A stretch of 64,000 nucleotides of DNA from Streptomyces sp. DSM 110735 (GTDB taxonomy: Bacteria > Actinomycetota > Actinomycetes > Streptomycetales > Streptomycetaceae): contig NZ_JACYHF010000012.1 of the NCBI RefSeq assembly GCF_016482685.1, positions 124,001 through 188,000 of the forward strand, read 5' to 3'. Shown here piece after piece: positions 1 to 7,327 of this stretch. The position numbers and the translations under genes were made by a program. Numbering within the stretch: the first letter of the stretch is position 1; every line of letters starts with the position of its first letter. Under the pieces are notes generated by a model. It saw only the letters and a list, made by a program, of their open reading frames with translations, had not been told where the DNA came from and made no database searches.

Positions 1-438
1 GCGCTCCCAGGGCTCGCCGTGGCGGTGGGACTCGTAGACCGCCTCGATCCGGTCCTCCAGCTCGTCGGCGAGCTTGTGACCGCCGCGCGCGAAGAACTTG
101 ATGCCGTTGTCCGGCATGGCGTTGTGGCTCGCGGAGAGCATCACGCCGAGGTCCGCGCCGAGCGAGCCGGTCAGATGCGCCACGGCGGGCGTCGGCAGCA
201 CGCCCACGCACAGCACGTCCACGCCCGCGCTCGCCAGCCCGGCGACCACGGCCGCCTCCAGGAACTCCCCGGACGCCCGCGGGTCGCGACCGACCACCGC
301 CTTCGGCCGGTGACCCGCGAAAGTACCCGCCTCGGCCAGCACATGCGCCGCCGCGACGGACAGACCGAGCGCCATCTCGGCCGTCAGGTCCGCGTTGGCG
401 ACGCCACGCACGCCGTCGGTGCCGAAGAGTCGTCCCAC
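1..438 (-). CDS. glmM: Phosphoglucosamine mutase, N-terminal part (cut by window start)
   Basis: GlmM interconverts glucosamine-6-phosphate and glucosamine-1-phosphate in the cytoplasm, supplying UDP-GlcNAc for the cell wall. The visible 146 residues begin MGRLFGTDGVRG, the family's N-terminal signature. They include the active-site segment LSASHNAMPDN, where Ser104 would be the phosphorylated serine. The GTG start at 438 follows AGGAGG at ideal spacing. The rest of the gene lies beyond coordinate 1. It sits downstream of rpsI in the same direction but behind a strong stem-loop, so it probably has its own promoter or receives only read-through. Confidence 0.95.
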   Translation of the reverse strand, partial: MGRLFGTDGVRGVANADLTAEMALGLSVAAAHVLAEAGTFAGHRPKAVVGRDPRASGEFLEAAVVAGLASAGVDVLCVGVLPTPAVAHLTGSLGADLGVMLSASHNAMPDNGIKFFARGGHKLADELEDRIEAVYESHRHGEPWER

Positions 439-551
439 TTGTCCTCCTGAAGAAGCGCAACTGCTGCGAGGAATCATGGCATGTGCCAGAGCATCCAATC
501 GCACAAGCCTTTGAGCGTCTTGTGTCGTTATACGCCCTTGACAGAGATAAA

Positions 552-593
552 CGAACGCCCCGGCGGCACACAGGCGTGCCGTCGGGGCGTTCG
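552..593 (-). terminator. Stem-loop after rpsI
   Basis: The arms CGAACGCCCCG (552-562) and CGGGGCGTTCG (583-593) pair perfectly over 11 bp, with further pairing inside. No U tract follows, which is common in Streptomyces. It ends the rplM-rpsI transcript before glmM. Confidence 0.75.
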
Positions 594-616
594 GAGTACG
601 CGCGAAGCGCCGCTGT

Positions 617-1138
617 TTAGCGCTTGCTGTACTGCGGGGCCTTACGGGCCTTCTTCAGACCGGCCTTCTTGCGCTCGACCGCACGGTCGTCGCGCTTGAG
701 GAAGCCGGCCTTCTTGAGGGCGCCGCGGTTGTTGTCCACGTCGGCCTCGTTCAGCGCACGGGCGACACCGAGACGGAGCGCACCGGCCTGACCGGAGACA
801 CCGCCACCCGAGATACGGGCGATGACGTCGTAGCGGCCCTCGAGCTCGAGCACCTTGAAGGGCTCGTTGACTTCCTGCTGGTGCACCTTGTTCGGGAAGT
901 AGTCCTCGAGGGTGCGACCGTTGATCTTCCACTTGCCGGTGCCCGGAACGATCCGGACACGGGCGATGGCGTTCTTGCGACGGCCCAGGCCGGCGGCCGG
1001 CTGGGGCTCACCGAAGCGGGACGCCACGGACTCCGAGGTGTACTCGCCCTCGACGGGGACGTCACTCTCGGTGGTGTAGCTCTCGATGTCGACGAGCTCG
1101 GTCTCTTCGAGCGGCTGCTCGGCAGTGGTCTCGGCCAC
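617..1138 (-). CDS. rpsI: 30S ribosomal protein S9 (uS9)
   Basis: S9 belongs to the head of the small ribosomal subunit, and its basic C-terminal tail reaches the P-site tRNA. This 173-residue protein ends KAPQYSKR, the classic tail. It carries the core segments LGRRKNAIARVRI and SGGGVSGQAGALRLG. The first 45 or so residues are an acidic extension (ETELVDIESYTTESD) absent from the roughly 130-residue E. coli protein but usual in actinobacteria. It lies 41 bp downstream of rplM, the conserved two-gene operon. Confidence 0.98.
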   Translation of the reverse strand: MAETTAEQPLEETELVDIESYTTESDVPVEGEYTSESVASRFGEPQPAAGLGRRKNAIARVRIVPGTGKWKINGRTLEDYFPNKVHQQEVNEPFKVLELEGRYDVIARISGGGVSGQAGALRLGVARALNEADVDNNRGALKKAGFLKRDDRAVERKKAGLKKARKAPQYSKR

Positions 1139-1179
1139 GATTCTCCTCAGATTCTCTGTCAGTTAAAGGGCGGCCGGAA

Positions 1180-1623
1180 TTACTGCGCGACCTGGGTGAT
1201 CTCGAACGGCACCGGCTGCTGGGCAGCGTGCGGGTGCTGGTCGCCCTTGTAGACCTTCAGCTTCGAGAGCATCTGACGGCCGAGGGTGTTCTTGGGGAGC
1301 ATGCCCTTGATGGCCTTCTCGACGGCCTTCTCGGGGTTCTTGTCGAGCAGCTCGTCGTAGCGGACCGAGCGCAGACCACCCGGGTAACCGGAGTGGCGGT
1401 ACGCCATCTTCTGGGTCCGCTTGTTGCCGGACAGGTGCACCTTGTCGGCGTTGATGATGACGACGAAGTCGCCAGCGTCGACGTGCGGCGCGTAGATCGG
1501 CTTGTGCTTGCCGCGCAGCAGGGTGGCGGCAGTGGTGGCCAGACGGCCCAGGACAACGTCCTGAGCGTCGATGACGTGCCACTGGCGCGTCACATCGCCG
1601 GGCTTGGGGCTGTACGTACGCAC
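1180..1623 (-). CDS. rplM: 50S ribosomal protein L13 (uL13)
   Basis: L13 is an early-assembly protein of the large subunit. I place the start at GTG 1623 (MRTYSPKPGDVTRQWHVIDA), giving 147 residues, the usual actinobacterial length, preceded by GAAGG. The frame stays open upstream to 1782, but that stretch has no family similarity. Typical segments are VLGRLATTAATLLRGKHKP and a GYPGGLR block. It is the first gene of rplM-rpsI and is divergent from the membrane-protein gene at 1955. Confidence 0.97.
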   Translation of the reverse strand: MRTYSPKPGDVTRQWHVIDAQDVVLGRLATTAATLLRGKHKPIYAPHVDAGDFVVIINADKVHLSGNKRTQKMAYRHSGYPGGLRSVRYDELLDKNPEKAVEKAIKGMLPKNTLGRQMLSKLKVYKGDQHPHAAQQPVPFEITQVAQ

Positions 1624-1941
1624 GGTTCGTAGCCTTCGCTTCGAGTGAATGGTCCTGAACAGGTCACCGAAACGATCACGACAGCCTCGATCGCACTGCG
1701 GTGACGCAACCGCGTGCGGATCGCTGGTCATCGGCCCGGTGGACCGGTGTAAGGGCCCGTCCCGTGAGAATGAGCAAGCCAATACACAACGAGGAGCCAG
1801 GTTACCGGGGCACCCCCGGACGGGTCAAAACGCGTCGGAACCGAAACCCGGCGCGCCGAGATGTTCCCCCCTGCGCGGAAGGTCCCCCTATCGCCTCCCG
1901 GGCCCGTGCCCTCGGGCGTACCGGCACTCTCGGAGCCCCTC
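1624..1941. other. Divergent intergenic region, rplM / membrane protein
   Basis: About 320 bp separate the two divergent starts. The rplM-rpsI promoter must lie here, but I could not pick a convincing -35/-10 pair for it. The region is somewhat less G+C-rich around 1740-1800. No further gene is supported. Confidence 0.4.
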
Positions 1942-1947
1942 TAAGAT
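1942..1947 (+). promoter_or_regulatory. Putative -10 box for a leaderless transcript
   Basis: TAAGAT fits the TANNNT -10 consensus and lies 7 nt before ATG 1955, so transcription would begin at or next to the start codon. No clear -35 is visible. The alternative ATG at 1946 would overlap this box. Confidence 0.45.
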
Positions 1948-1954
1948 GCGCCCC

Positions 1955-2827
1955 ATGAGTTACGGGCAGGGGGGCTCCCAGAACCAGTGGGATCCCTGGA
2001 CACCTCAATCCGAGCAGCCGTGGAGCGCCAAGGGCGACGACGGGACTCCCGACTGGGCCGCGCTCGCGGACCAGTCCGAGAACCGCAGCAAGCGCCGCAA
2101 GGTGCTGCTGATCGTCGGCGGTGCCCTGGCCACGGCCGCGATAGGCACCGCCGTCGCGATGGCCGTCGTCAACTCGGGCAGCGACGACGACGCCTCCGGC
2201 GGCCCCTCGGCCCTGCCCCCGAGCGCCTCGCTGCCGGGCGGCGCCACGGCACCGTCCTTCGAGCCGACCAGCGCGCCGCCCCCGCTGGACCCGAAGGAAT
2301 TCATCTCCAGCGCCAAGAAGGACACCGCCCCGCTCAGCCCCGAGACCCTGTTCCCGGGCACCCAGCTCACCATGGGCGACACGGTGTACAAGAAGGGCGC
2401 CACCGCCGACACCAAGAACTGCGCCACCGGCGCGCGCGGCACCCTCCCCAAGCTCCTCACCGCGAACAAGTGCACCCGGCTGATGCGGGTCAGCTACGTC
2501 AAGGACGGCGTGGCCGTCACCGCGGGCGTGGCCGTCTTCGACACCGCCGCCGAGGCCGCCAAGTTCAAGGGGCAGACGGACACGAAGAGCATCATCTCCT
2601 CGCTGCCCGGCAAGGGCGTGAAGTCCTTCTGCGACTCGGCGATCTGCCGCACGACCACCAACACCCTCGGCAGGTACGCCTACTTCACCACTGCGGGCTT
2701 CACGAACGGCAAGGACGTCACCCTCAAGGACAACAAGGTGTTCTCGGCGGGCAACGACCTCGCGCAGTTCACCTTCCGCCAGCTCCTGCGCCGCGGCGAG
2801 GCTCAGGCGTCGGCAGCCGCGAAGTAG
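1955..2827 (+). CDS. Membrane-anchored extracytoplasmic protein of unknown function
   Basis: I do not recognise a named family. The 290-residue protein has a hydrophilic, Gln/Trp/Pro-rich cytoplasmic N-terminus of about 45 residues, the basic stop SKRRK, and one membrane span at about 50-72. A low-complexity Ser/Pro/Gly linker follows at about 73-110, then a roughly 180-residue domain with four Cys that could form disulfides outside the cell. This N-in, C-out layout is common in Streptomyces. The start at 1955 (MSYGQGG) is favoured by the -10 box 7 nt upstream; an in-frame ATG at 1946 is the alternative. It is convergent with truA. Confidence 0.85.
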   Translation: MSYGQGGSQNQWDPWTPQSEQPWSAKGDDGTPDWAALADQSENRSKRRKVLLIVGGALATAAIGTAVAMAVVNSGSDDDASGGPSALPPSASLPGGATAPSFEPTSAPPPLDPKEFISSAKKDTAPLSPETLFPGTQLTMGDTVYKKGATADTKNCATGARGTLPKLLTANKCTRLMRVSYVKDGVAVTAGVAVFDTAAEAAKFKGQTDTKSIISSLPGKGVKSFCDSAICRTTTNTLGRYAYFTTAGFTNGKDVTLKDNKVFSAGNDLAQFTFRQLLRRGEAQASAAAK

Positions 2828-2830
2828 CCG

Positions 2831-2855
2831 CGCGGGGGCTTTCCGGGCCCCCGCG
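2831..2855. terminator. Bidirectional terminator between convergent genes
   Basis: The arms CGCGGGGGC (2831-2839) and GCCCCCGCG (2847-2855) pair perfectly over 9 bp. The element lies in the 38-bp gap where the 1955-2827 gene and truA converge, so it can serve both strands. Confidence 0.75.
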
Positions 2856-2865
2856 TCCCCCTCGC

Positions 2866-3720
2866 TCAGCAGCAGCCCGCCGACGGCAGCGAGCGCCGGT
2901 TGCGCGCCTCCTTGTTCCGGGCGGCCAGCAGCTCGTCGGCCGGGTAGCCGACCTCCTCCAGCGTCAGCCCGTGCGGCCGTACGACATGCACGGCGGAGTC
3001 CCGCACCCCGGCGGCCAGTACCTTCCCCGGCCACTCGGGACCCCGGTGCCCGTCGCCGGTGAACAGCAGCGCGCCGATCAGCGAGCGCACCATGTTGTGG
3101 CAGAAGGCGTCCGCGCGGACCGTGGCGGTGATCACACCGTCCGCCCCGCGCACCAGGCTCAGCTCCTGGAGGGTGCGGATGGTGGTCGCGCCCTCGCGCT
3201 TCTTGCAGTACGCCGCGAAGTCGTGCTCGCCGAGGAGCGCCCGCGCCGCCTCGTTCATCGCGTCCACGTCCAGCGGCCAGTCGTGCCACAGCACATGGTT
3301 GCGCAGCAGCGGATCGACCCCGCCGGGGTTGTCGGTGACGCGGTAGGCGTAGCGCCGCCAGACCGCCGAGAAACGCGCGTTGAACCCGGGGGGCGCCTCG
3401 GTCAGGCTCCACACCCGTACGTCCTTCGACAGCCGCCCGGCGAGCCGCTTCAGCAGCTTCTCCCGGTGCTCGGCCCACACGTCCTCGGGCAGGTCGACGT
3501 GCGCGACCTGCCCGCGCGCGTGCACCCCGGCGTCCGTGCGCCCCGCCACGGTCAGCTCGTACGTCTCCTTGGACCGCGTGACCGTCCTGAGGGCGTCCTC
3601 GATCTCCCCCTGCACGGTCCGCCTCCCGCCGGCCTGCTTGGCCCAGCCGTGGAAGTCGGTGCCGTCGTACGACAGATCGAGGCGGATACGGACATGGCCG
3701 GGCTGTGCTTCGTCACTCAC
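2866..3720 (-). CDS. truA: tRNA pseudouridine synthase A
   Basis: TruA isomerises uridines 38-40 of tRNA anticodon arms to pseudouridine. The motif AGRTDAGVHARGQ around residue 63 contains the catalytic Asp63, and LDLSYDGTDFHGWAKQ near the N-terminus is also typical. The later block NMVRSLIGALL matches the family. The length of 284 is normal. The GTG start at 3720 is preceded by GAGAGGA. It follows rplQ as in other actinobacteria, with a stem-loop between them that should reduce read-through. Confidence 0.96.
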   Translation of the reverse strand: MSDEAQPGHVRIRLDLSYDGTDFHGWAKQAGGRRTVQGEIEDALRTVTRSKETYELTVAGRTDAGVHARGQVAHVDLPEDVWAEHREKLLKRLAGRLSKDVRVWSLTEAPPGFNARFSAVWRRYAYRVTDNPGGVDPLLRNHVLWHDWPLDVDAMNEAARALLGEHDFAAYCKKREGATTIRTLQELSLVRGADGVITATVRADAFCHNMVRSLIGALLFTGDGHRGPEWPGKVLAAGVRDSAVHVVRPHGLTLEEVGYPADELLAARNKEARNRRSLPSAGCC

Positions 3721-3745
3721 GGGGAAATCCTCTCAGGTACGCGAA

Positions 3746-3776
3746 AGCGGGCCTGCCCGGCAAGGGCAGACCCGCT
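3746..3776 (-). terminator. Stem-loop after rplQ
   Basis: On the minus strand AGCGGG..TGCCC pairs with GGGCA..CCCGCT, with a 2x2 internal loop, and TTTCG follows. It fits a partial terminator between rplQ and truA. Confidence 0.65.
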
Positions 3777-3790
3777 CTCAGGCGTCAGCC

Positions 3791-4276
3791 TCAGGCGTCC
3801 TTGGACTCCTCGGCGGGAGCCTCGGCAGCCTCGGTCTGCTCGACCTTGGCCTCCTCGGACTCCTTGACCGCACGCTTGGTGGCGGCCTCGGCCTCACCGG
3901 TCGCCTGCTGGGCGACGGTCAGGGCCTCGACCAGCTCGATGACGGCCATGGGCGCGTTGTCGCCACGGCGGTTACCGACCTTGGTGATGCGGGTGTAACC
4001 ACCGGGGCGGTTCTCGTACCGCGGGCCGATCTCGGTGAAGAGCGTGTGGACGATGCCCTTGTCCGTGATGACCTGGAGCACCTGACGGCGGTTGTGAAGG
4101 TCACCCTTCTTCGCCTTGGTGATCAGACGCTCGGCGTACGGGCGCAGGCGGCGCGCCTTCGCCTCGGTGGTGGTGATGCGGCCGTGCTCGAAGAGGCTCT
4201 TCGCGAGGTTCGCGAGCAGCAGCTTCTCGTGCGCGGCACCGCCGCCCAGACGGGCACCCTTGGTGGGCTTCGGCAT
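3791..4276 (-). CDS. rplQ: 50S ribosomal protein L17 (bL17)
   Basis: L17 lies near the peptide exit tunnel. The N-terminus MPKPTKGARLGGGAAHEK and the block TKVGNRRGDNAPMAVIELV are diagnostic. At 161 residues it is longer than the roughly 120-residue E. coli form; the extra C-terminal 40 or so residues are Glu/Ala-rich and acidic, a usual actinobacterial feature. It lies 186 bp downstream of rpoA, across a repeat-like element and a stem-loop. Confidence 0.97.
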   Translation of the reverse strand: MPKPTKGARLGGGAAHEKLLLANLAKSLFEHGRITTTEAKARRLRPYAERLITKAKKGDLHNRRQVLQVITDKGIVHTLFTEIGPRYENRPGGYTRITKVGNRRGDNAPMAVIELVEALTVAQQATGEAEAATKRAVKESEEAKVEQTEAAEAPAEESKDA

Positions 4277-4354
4277 GGTGTTTCTCCTAGGTGTCTGCCC
4301 CGGCCGTATCAGGTACCGAAGTCAGTATCTGAGCAGACGGTTGTCTGTCAGAGA

Positions 4355-4440
4355 TCCGGACGACAAGCCCCGAAGGGGCGAGTCGTCCGGAAGGGGCGCG
4401 GGGAACTGCGCGATCAAGCACAGCGCACCCGCACCCAAGT
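4355..4440. repeat. Stem-loop plus dispersed-repeat-like element in the rpoA-rplQ gap
   Basis: A perfect 10-bp inverted repeat, TCCGGACGAC (4355-4364) and GTCGTCCGGA (4382-4391), encloses a second small hairpin (GCCCCGAAGGGGC). Directly next to it is GGGGCGCGGGGAACTGCGCG (4393-4412), followed by an AAGCACAGCGCACCCGCACC-like tail. From memory, this second string occurs in many Streptomyces intergenic regions, so I read it as a copy of a dispersed repeat. No database check was possible. Confidence 0.6.
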
Positions 4441-4462
4441 ACGGACCAGAAGGCCCGAGCTC

Positions 4463-5485
4463 TTAGTACTGCTCGGTCTCGACGAAGCCCGCGTCCGCGT
4501 CGTCGTCCGCGCCGAACGCGTCAGCCGCAGCGGTCGGGTCGAATCCGGGCGGCGAGTCCTTGAGCGCGAGACCCATACCCGCCAGCTTCGCCTTGACCTC
4601 GTCGATGGACTTCGCACCGAAGTTACGGATGTCCAGGAGGTCCGCCTCGGAACGCGCGACCAGCTCACCCACGGAGTGGATGCCCTCACGCTTGAGGCAG
4701 TTGTAGGAACGGACCGTGAGCTCAAGCTCCTCGATCGGCAGAGCCAGGTCCGCGGCCAGGGCGGCGTCCGTCGGGGACGGACCCATGTCGATGCCCTCGG
4801 CGTCGATGTTCAGCTCGCGGGCGAGACCGAACAGCTCGACCAGCGTCTTACCGGCGGAGGCCATGGCGTCACGCGGACGCATCGCCTGCTTGGTCTCGAC
4901 GTCGACGATCAGCTTGTCGAAGTCGGTGCGCTGCTCGACACGCGTGGCCTCGACCTTGTACGTGACCTTGAGAACCGGCGAGTAGATGGAGTCGACCGGG
5001 ATACGGCCGATCTCCTGGCCCACCTGCTTGTTCTGCACGGCGGAGACGTAGCCGCGACCGCGCTCGACGGTCAGCTCCATCTCCAGCTTGCCCTTGCCGT
5101 TGAGCGTGGCGAGGACGAGGTCGGGGTTGTGCACCTCGACACCGGCCGGGGGCGCGATGTCGGCGGCGGTGACCAGACCCGGGCCCTGCTTGCGCAGGTA
5201 CATCACGACCGGCTCGTCGTGCTCCGAGGAGACCACGAGCTGCTTGATGTTGAGGATCAGGTCGGTGACGTCCTCCTTGACGCCCGGCACGGTGGTGAAC
5301 TCGTGCAGGACACCGTCGATGCGGATGCTGGTGACAGCAGCGCCGGGGATCGACGACAGGAGGGTACGGCGGAGGGAGTTGCCGAGGGTGTAGCCGAAGC
5401 CCGGCTCCAGCGGCTCGATGACGAACCGGGAGCGGAACTCGTCGACGACCTCTTCGGTCAACGAGGGACGCTGAGCGATCAGCAT
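4463..5485 (-). CDS. rpoA: RNA polymerase alpha subunit
   Basis: Alpha dimerises to nucleate polymerase assembly, and its C-terminal domain contacts UP elements and activators. The N-terminal domain (about 1-230) includes EPLEPGFGYTLGNSLRRTLL. After a linker, the C-terminal domain (about 245-310) shows the helix-hairpin-helix segment RSYNCLKREGIHSVGEL and NFGAKSIDEVK. The last 20-25 residues are Asp/Ala-rich. The length of 340 is normal. It lies downstream of rpsK across an intercistronic hairpin. Confidence 0.98.
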   Translation of the reverse strand: MLIAQRPSLTEEVVDEFRSRFVIEPLEPGFGYTLGNSLRRTLLSSIPGAAVTSIRIDGVLHEFTTVPGVKEDVTDLILNIKQLVVSSEHDEPVVMYLRKQGPGLVTAADIAPPAGVEVHNPDLVLATLNGKGKLEMELTVERGRGYVSAVQNKQVGQEIGRIPVDSIYSPVLKVTYKVEATRVEQRTDFDKLIVDVETKQAMRPRDAMASAGKTLVELFGLARELNIDAEGIDMGPSPTDAALAADLALPIEELELTVRSYNCLKREGIHSVGELVARSEADLLDIRNFGAKSIDEVKAKLAGMGLALKDSPPGFDPTAAADAFGADDDADAGFVETEQY

Positions 5486-5546
5486 GGAGTGAGTCCTTCA
5501 GTCAGGGGCGCCCGCTATTTGACGCCCGACTTGTACTGCAAGGGTA

Positions 5547-5582
5547 CGGGCGGCACGGCCCCGTGAGGAGCCGTACCGCCCG
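5547..5582 (-). terminator. Intercistronic stem-loop between rpsK and rpoA
   Basis: CGGGCGG.ACGG (5547-5558) pairs with CCGT.CCGCCCG (5571-5582) with one internal mismatch. It could attenuate read-through or protect mRNA ends. No U tract is seen. Confidence 0.5.
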
Positions 5583-5614
5583 GAACCGCTAAACCAGCAG
5601 CGGAGCGCTGTGCG

Positions 5615-6019
5615 TCAGACGCGGCGGCGCTTCGGCGGGCGGCAGCCGTTGTGCGGGGTCGGGGTGACGTCCTGGATGGAGCCGACCTCGAGGCCCGTGG
5701 CCTGCAGGGAGCGGATCGCGGTCTCACGACCGGAACCCGGGCCCTTCACGAACACGTCGACCTTGCGCATGCCGTGCTCCTGAGCGCGGCGGGCAGCCGA
5801 CTCGGCGGCCATCTGCGCGGCGAACGGCGTGGACTTCCGGGAGCCCTTGAAGCCGACGTGACCGGCGGAGGCCCAGGAGATCACGTTGCCCGACGGGTCC
5901 GTGATGGAGACGATCGTGTTGTTGAACGTGCTCTTGATGTGCGCGTGGCCGTGAGCGACGTTCTTCTTTTCCTTGCGGCGCACCTTCTTGGCAGCGCCCT
6001 GACGACCCTTGGGGGGCAT
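5615..6019 (-). CDS. rpsK: 30S ribosomal protein S11 (uS11)
   Basis: S11 forms part of the platform that holds the Shine-Dalgarno helix. The 134-residue protein contains HIKSTFNNTIVSITDPSGN and ends with TPTPHNGCRPPKRRRV, the invariant family C-terminus. It lies 70 bp after rpsM in the infA-rpmJ-rpsM-rpsK order typical of actinobacteria. Confidence 0.98.
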   Translation of the reverse strand: MPPKGRQGAAKKVRRKEKKNVAHGHAHIKSTFNNTIVSITDPSGNVISWASAGHVGFKGSRKSTPFAAQMAAESAARRAQEHGMRKVDVFVKGPGSGRETAIRSLQATGLEVGSIQDVTPTPHNGCRPPKRRRV

Positions 6020-6089
6020 CTACAAACTCCTACGGGGAGGTGGTCGGTCCTACAGCGAAGACCGCTGATGAAGCGTTGTCCGCTGAGGA

Positions 6090-6470
6090 CTACTTCTTGC
6101 CCGGCTTCTTCTTGCCGGCGATGGCGCGACGCGGGCCCTTGCGGGTGCGGGCGTTGGTGCTGGTGCGCTGACCGCGGACGGGCAGACCACGACGGTGACG
6201 GAGACCCTGGTAGCAACCGATCTCGACCTTGCGGCGGATGTCGGCCTGGATCTCGCGACGGAGGTCACCCTCGGTCTTGATGTTGGCGTCCACGTACTCG
6301 CGGATCGCGACGAGCTGCTCTTCGCTCAGGTCGCGGACACGGGTGTTCGGGTCGACGCCGGTCGCAGCCAGCGTCTCCTGGGAGAGGGTCCGGCCGATGC
6401 CGAACACGTAGGTGAGGGCGACCTCCACGCGCTTTTCGCGCGGGATGTCAACACCGGAAACGCGTGCCAT
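6090..6470 (-). CDS. rpsM: 30S ribosomal protein S13 (uS13)
   Basis: S13 sits at the subunit head, makes intersubunit bridges and touches P-site tRNA. Key segments are RVSGVDIPREKRVEVALTY, YQGLRHRRGLPVRGQRT and the basic tail TRKGPRRAIAGKKKPGKK. The length of 126 is usual. It lies between rpmJ and rpsK. Confidence 0.98.
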   Translation of the reverse strand: MARVSGVDIPREKRVEVALTYVFGIGRTLSQETLAATGVDPNTRVRDLSEEQLVAIREYVDANIKTEGDLRREIQADIRRKVEIGCYQGLRHRRGLPVRGQRTSTNARTRKGPRRAIAGKKKPGKK

Positions 6471-6656
6471 TCAATGGCTCCTGGTGAATCTTCGGAGGTC
6501 TTCCACAGAACCGGTTCCCGGCCGCCGTACTAGGTACGAACCGGGTCCTCGGCCTCCGAACCGAGGGTGTCGAGCTGGATGGCTCGGGCTCTGCGTATGA
6601 ACATATTCAGCTTGCGTCGCGCGAATCTCTGCGGGTGCAGAGGGATCGGTCGTGCG

Positions 6657-6770
6657 TCAGCCCTGGCGCTGCTTGTGGCGCGGGTTCTCGCAGATGACCA
6701 TGACCCGGCCGTGACGGCGGATCACCCTGCACTTGTCGCAGATCTTCTTGACGCTCGGCTTGACCTTCAT
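6657..6770 (-). CDS. rpmJ: 50S ribosomal protein L36 (bL36), zinc-binding form
   Basis: This 37-residue protein starts MKVKPSVKKICDKC and ends ENPRHKQRQG. Cys11, Cys14, Cys27 and His32 make the zinc ribbon of the C+ form. Streptomyces usually also carry a zinc-free paralogue elsewhere under Zur control; none is in this window. It lies between infA and rpsM. Confidence 0.97.
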   Translation of the reverse strand: MKVKPSVKKICDKCRVIRRHGRVMVICENPRHKQRQG

Positions 6771-6829
6771 GGGTGAGGTTCTCCGGGTCAGTGCCATCAT
6801 CCCGGCGGATGCCGGAATGCGGGCAAGAT

Positions 6830-7051
6830 CTACTTGTACCGGTAGACGATCCGGCCACGCGTCAGGTCGTACGGAGACAGCTCCACCACGACCCGGTCGT
6901 CAGGGAGGATGCGGATGTAGTGCATACGCATCTTGCCGCTGATGTGTGCCAGGACCTGGTGGCCGTTCTGGAGCTCGACCTTGAACATGGCGTTCGGCAG
7001 AGACTCGACGACAGTGCCCTCGATCTCGATGGCACCTTGCTTCTTGGCCAC
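6830..7051 (-). CDS. infA: Translation initiation factor IF-1
   Basis: IF-1 occupies the ribosomal A site during initiation. The 73-residue OB-fold protein reads MAKKQGAIEIEGTVVESLPN to VYRYK and contains the conserved HISGKMRMHYIRILPGD-like segment (here with PDD). The start is GTG at 7051 with GAAGG upstream. The 276-bp gap upstream suggests that infA opens a transcription unit running to rpsK or beyond. Confidence 0.98.
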   Translation of the reverse strand: MAKKQGAIEIEGTVVESLPNAMFKVELQNGHQVLAHISGKMRMHYIRILPDDRVVVELSPYDLTRGRIVYRYK

Positions 7052-7153
7052 GCTTCGCCCTTCGAATCGACTACCTTGATCGACTCTCTCACCCACCCCG
7101 AGGGGCGAGCTGCGAGCGCATGCGGACATGCGGGTGCACGAGAGCCGACGAGT

Positions 7154-7182
7154 CAGTCTACGTCAGCGCACCCGGAAACACG
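7154..7182 (-). promoter_or_regulatory. Weak candidate promoter for the infA operon
   Basis: TAGACT (7154-7159 on the minus strand) matches TANNNT. A poor -35 (TTCGTG) lies 18 nt upstream. It is placed about 100 nt before infA. Confidence 0.3.
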
Positions 7183-7263
7183 AATCGCAGAAGTCTGCCC
7201 TGCCGAGTAGATCATCATGCACCCGGGGTGCCACTCATCACGACCGCCCAGGCTGTGGGCAGT

Positions 7264-7283
7264 CGTTCCGCTGGGGCGGAACG
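7264..7283 (-). terminator. Stem-loop after map
   Basis: CGTTCCG (7264-7270) and CGGAACG (7277-7283) pair perfectly over 7 bp around a 6-nt loop, 45 bp after the map stop codon. Confidence 0.6.
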
Positions 7284-7327
7284 GGTGGGCACAGCCGTGA
7301 CCCGCAGCCGGCGACGGCGCCCCGCCC

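Noticed and set aside
3380..5566. A 728-residue plus-strand frame over truA, rplQ and rpoA
   Set aside because: It spans several certain genes and their intergenic hairpins, and its sequence is compositional.
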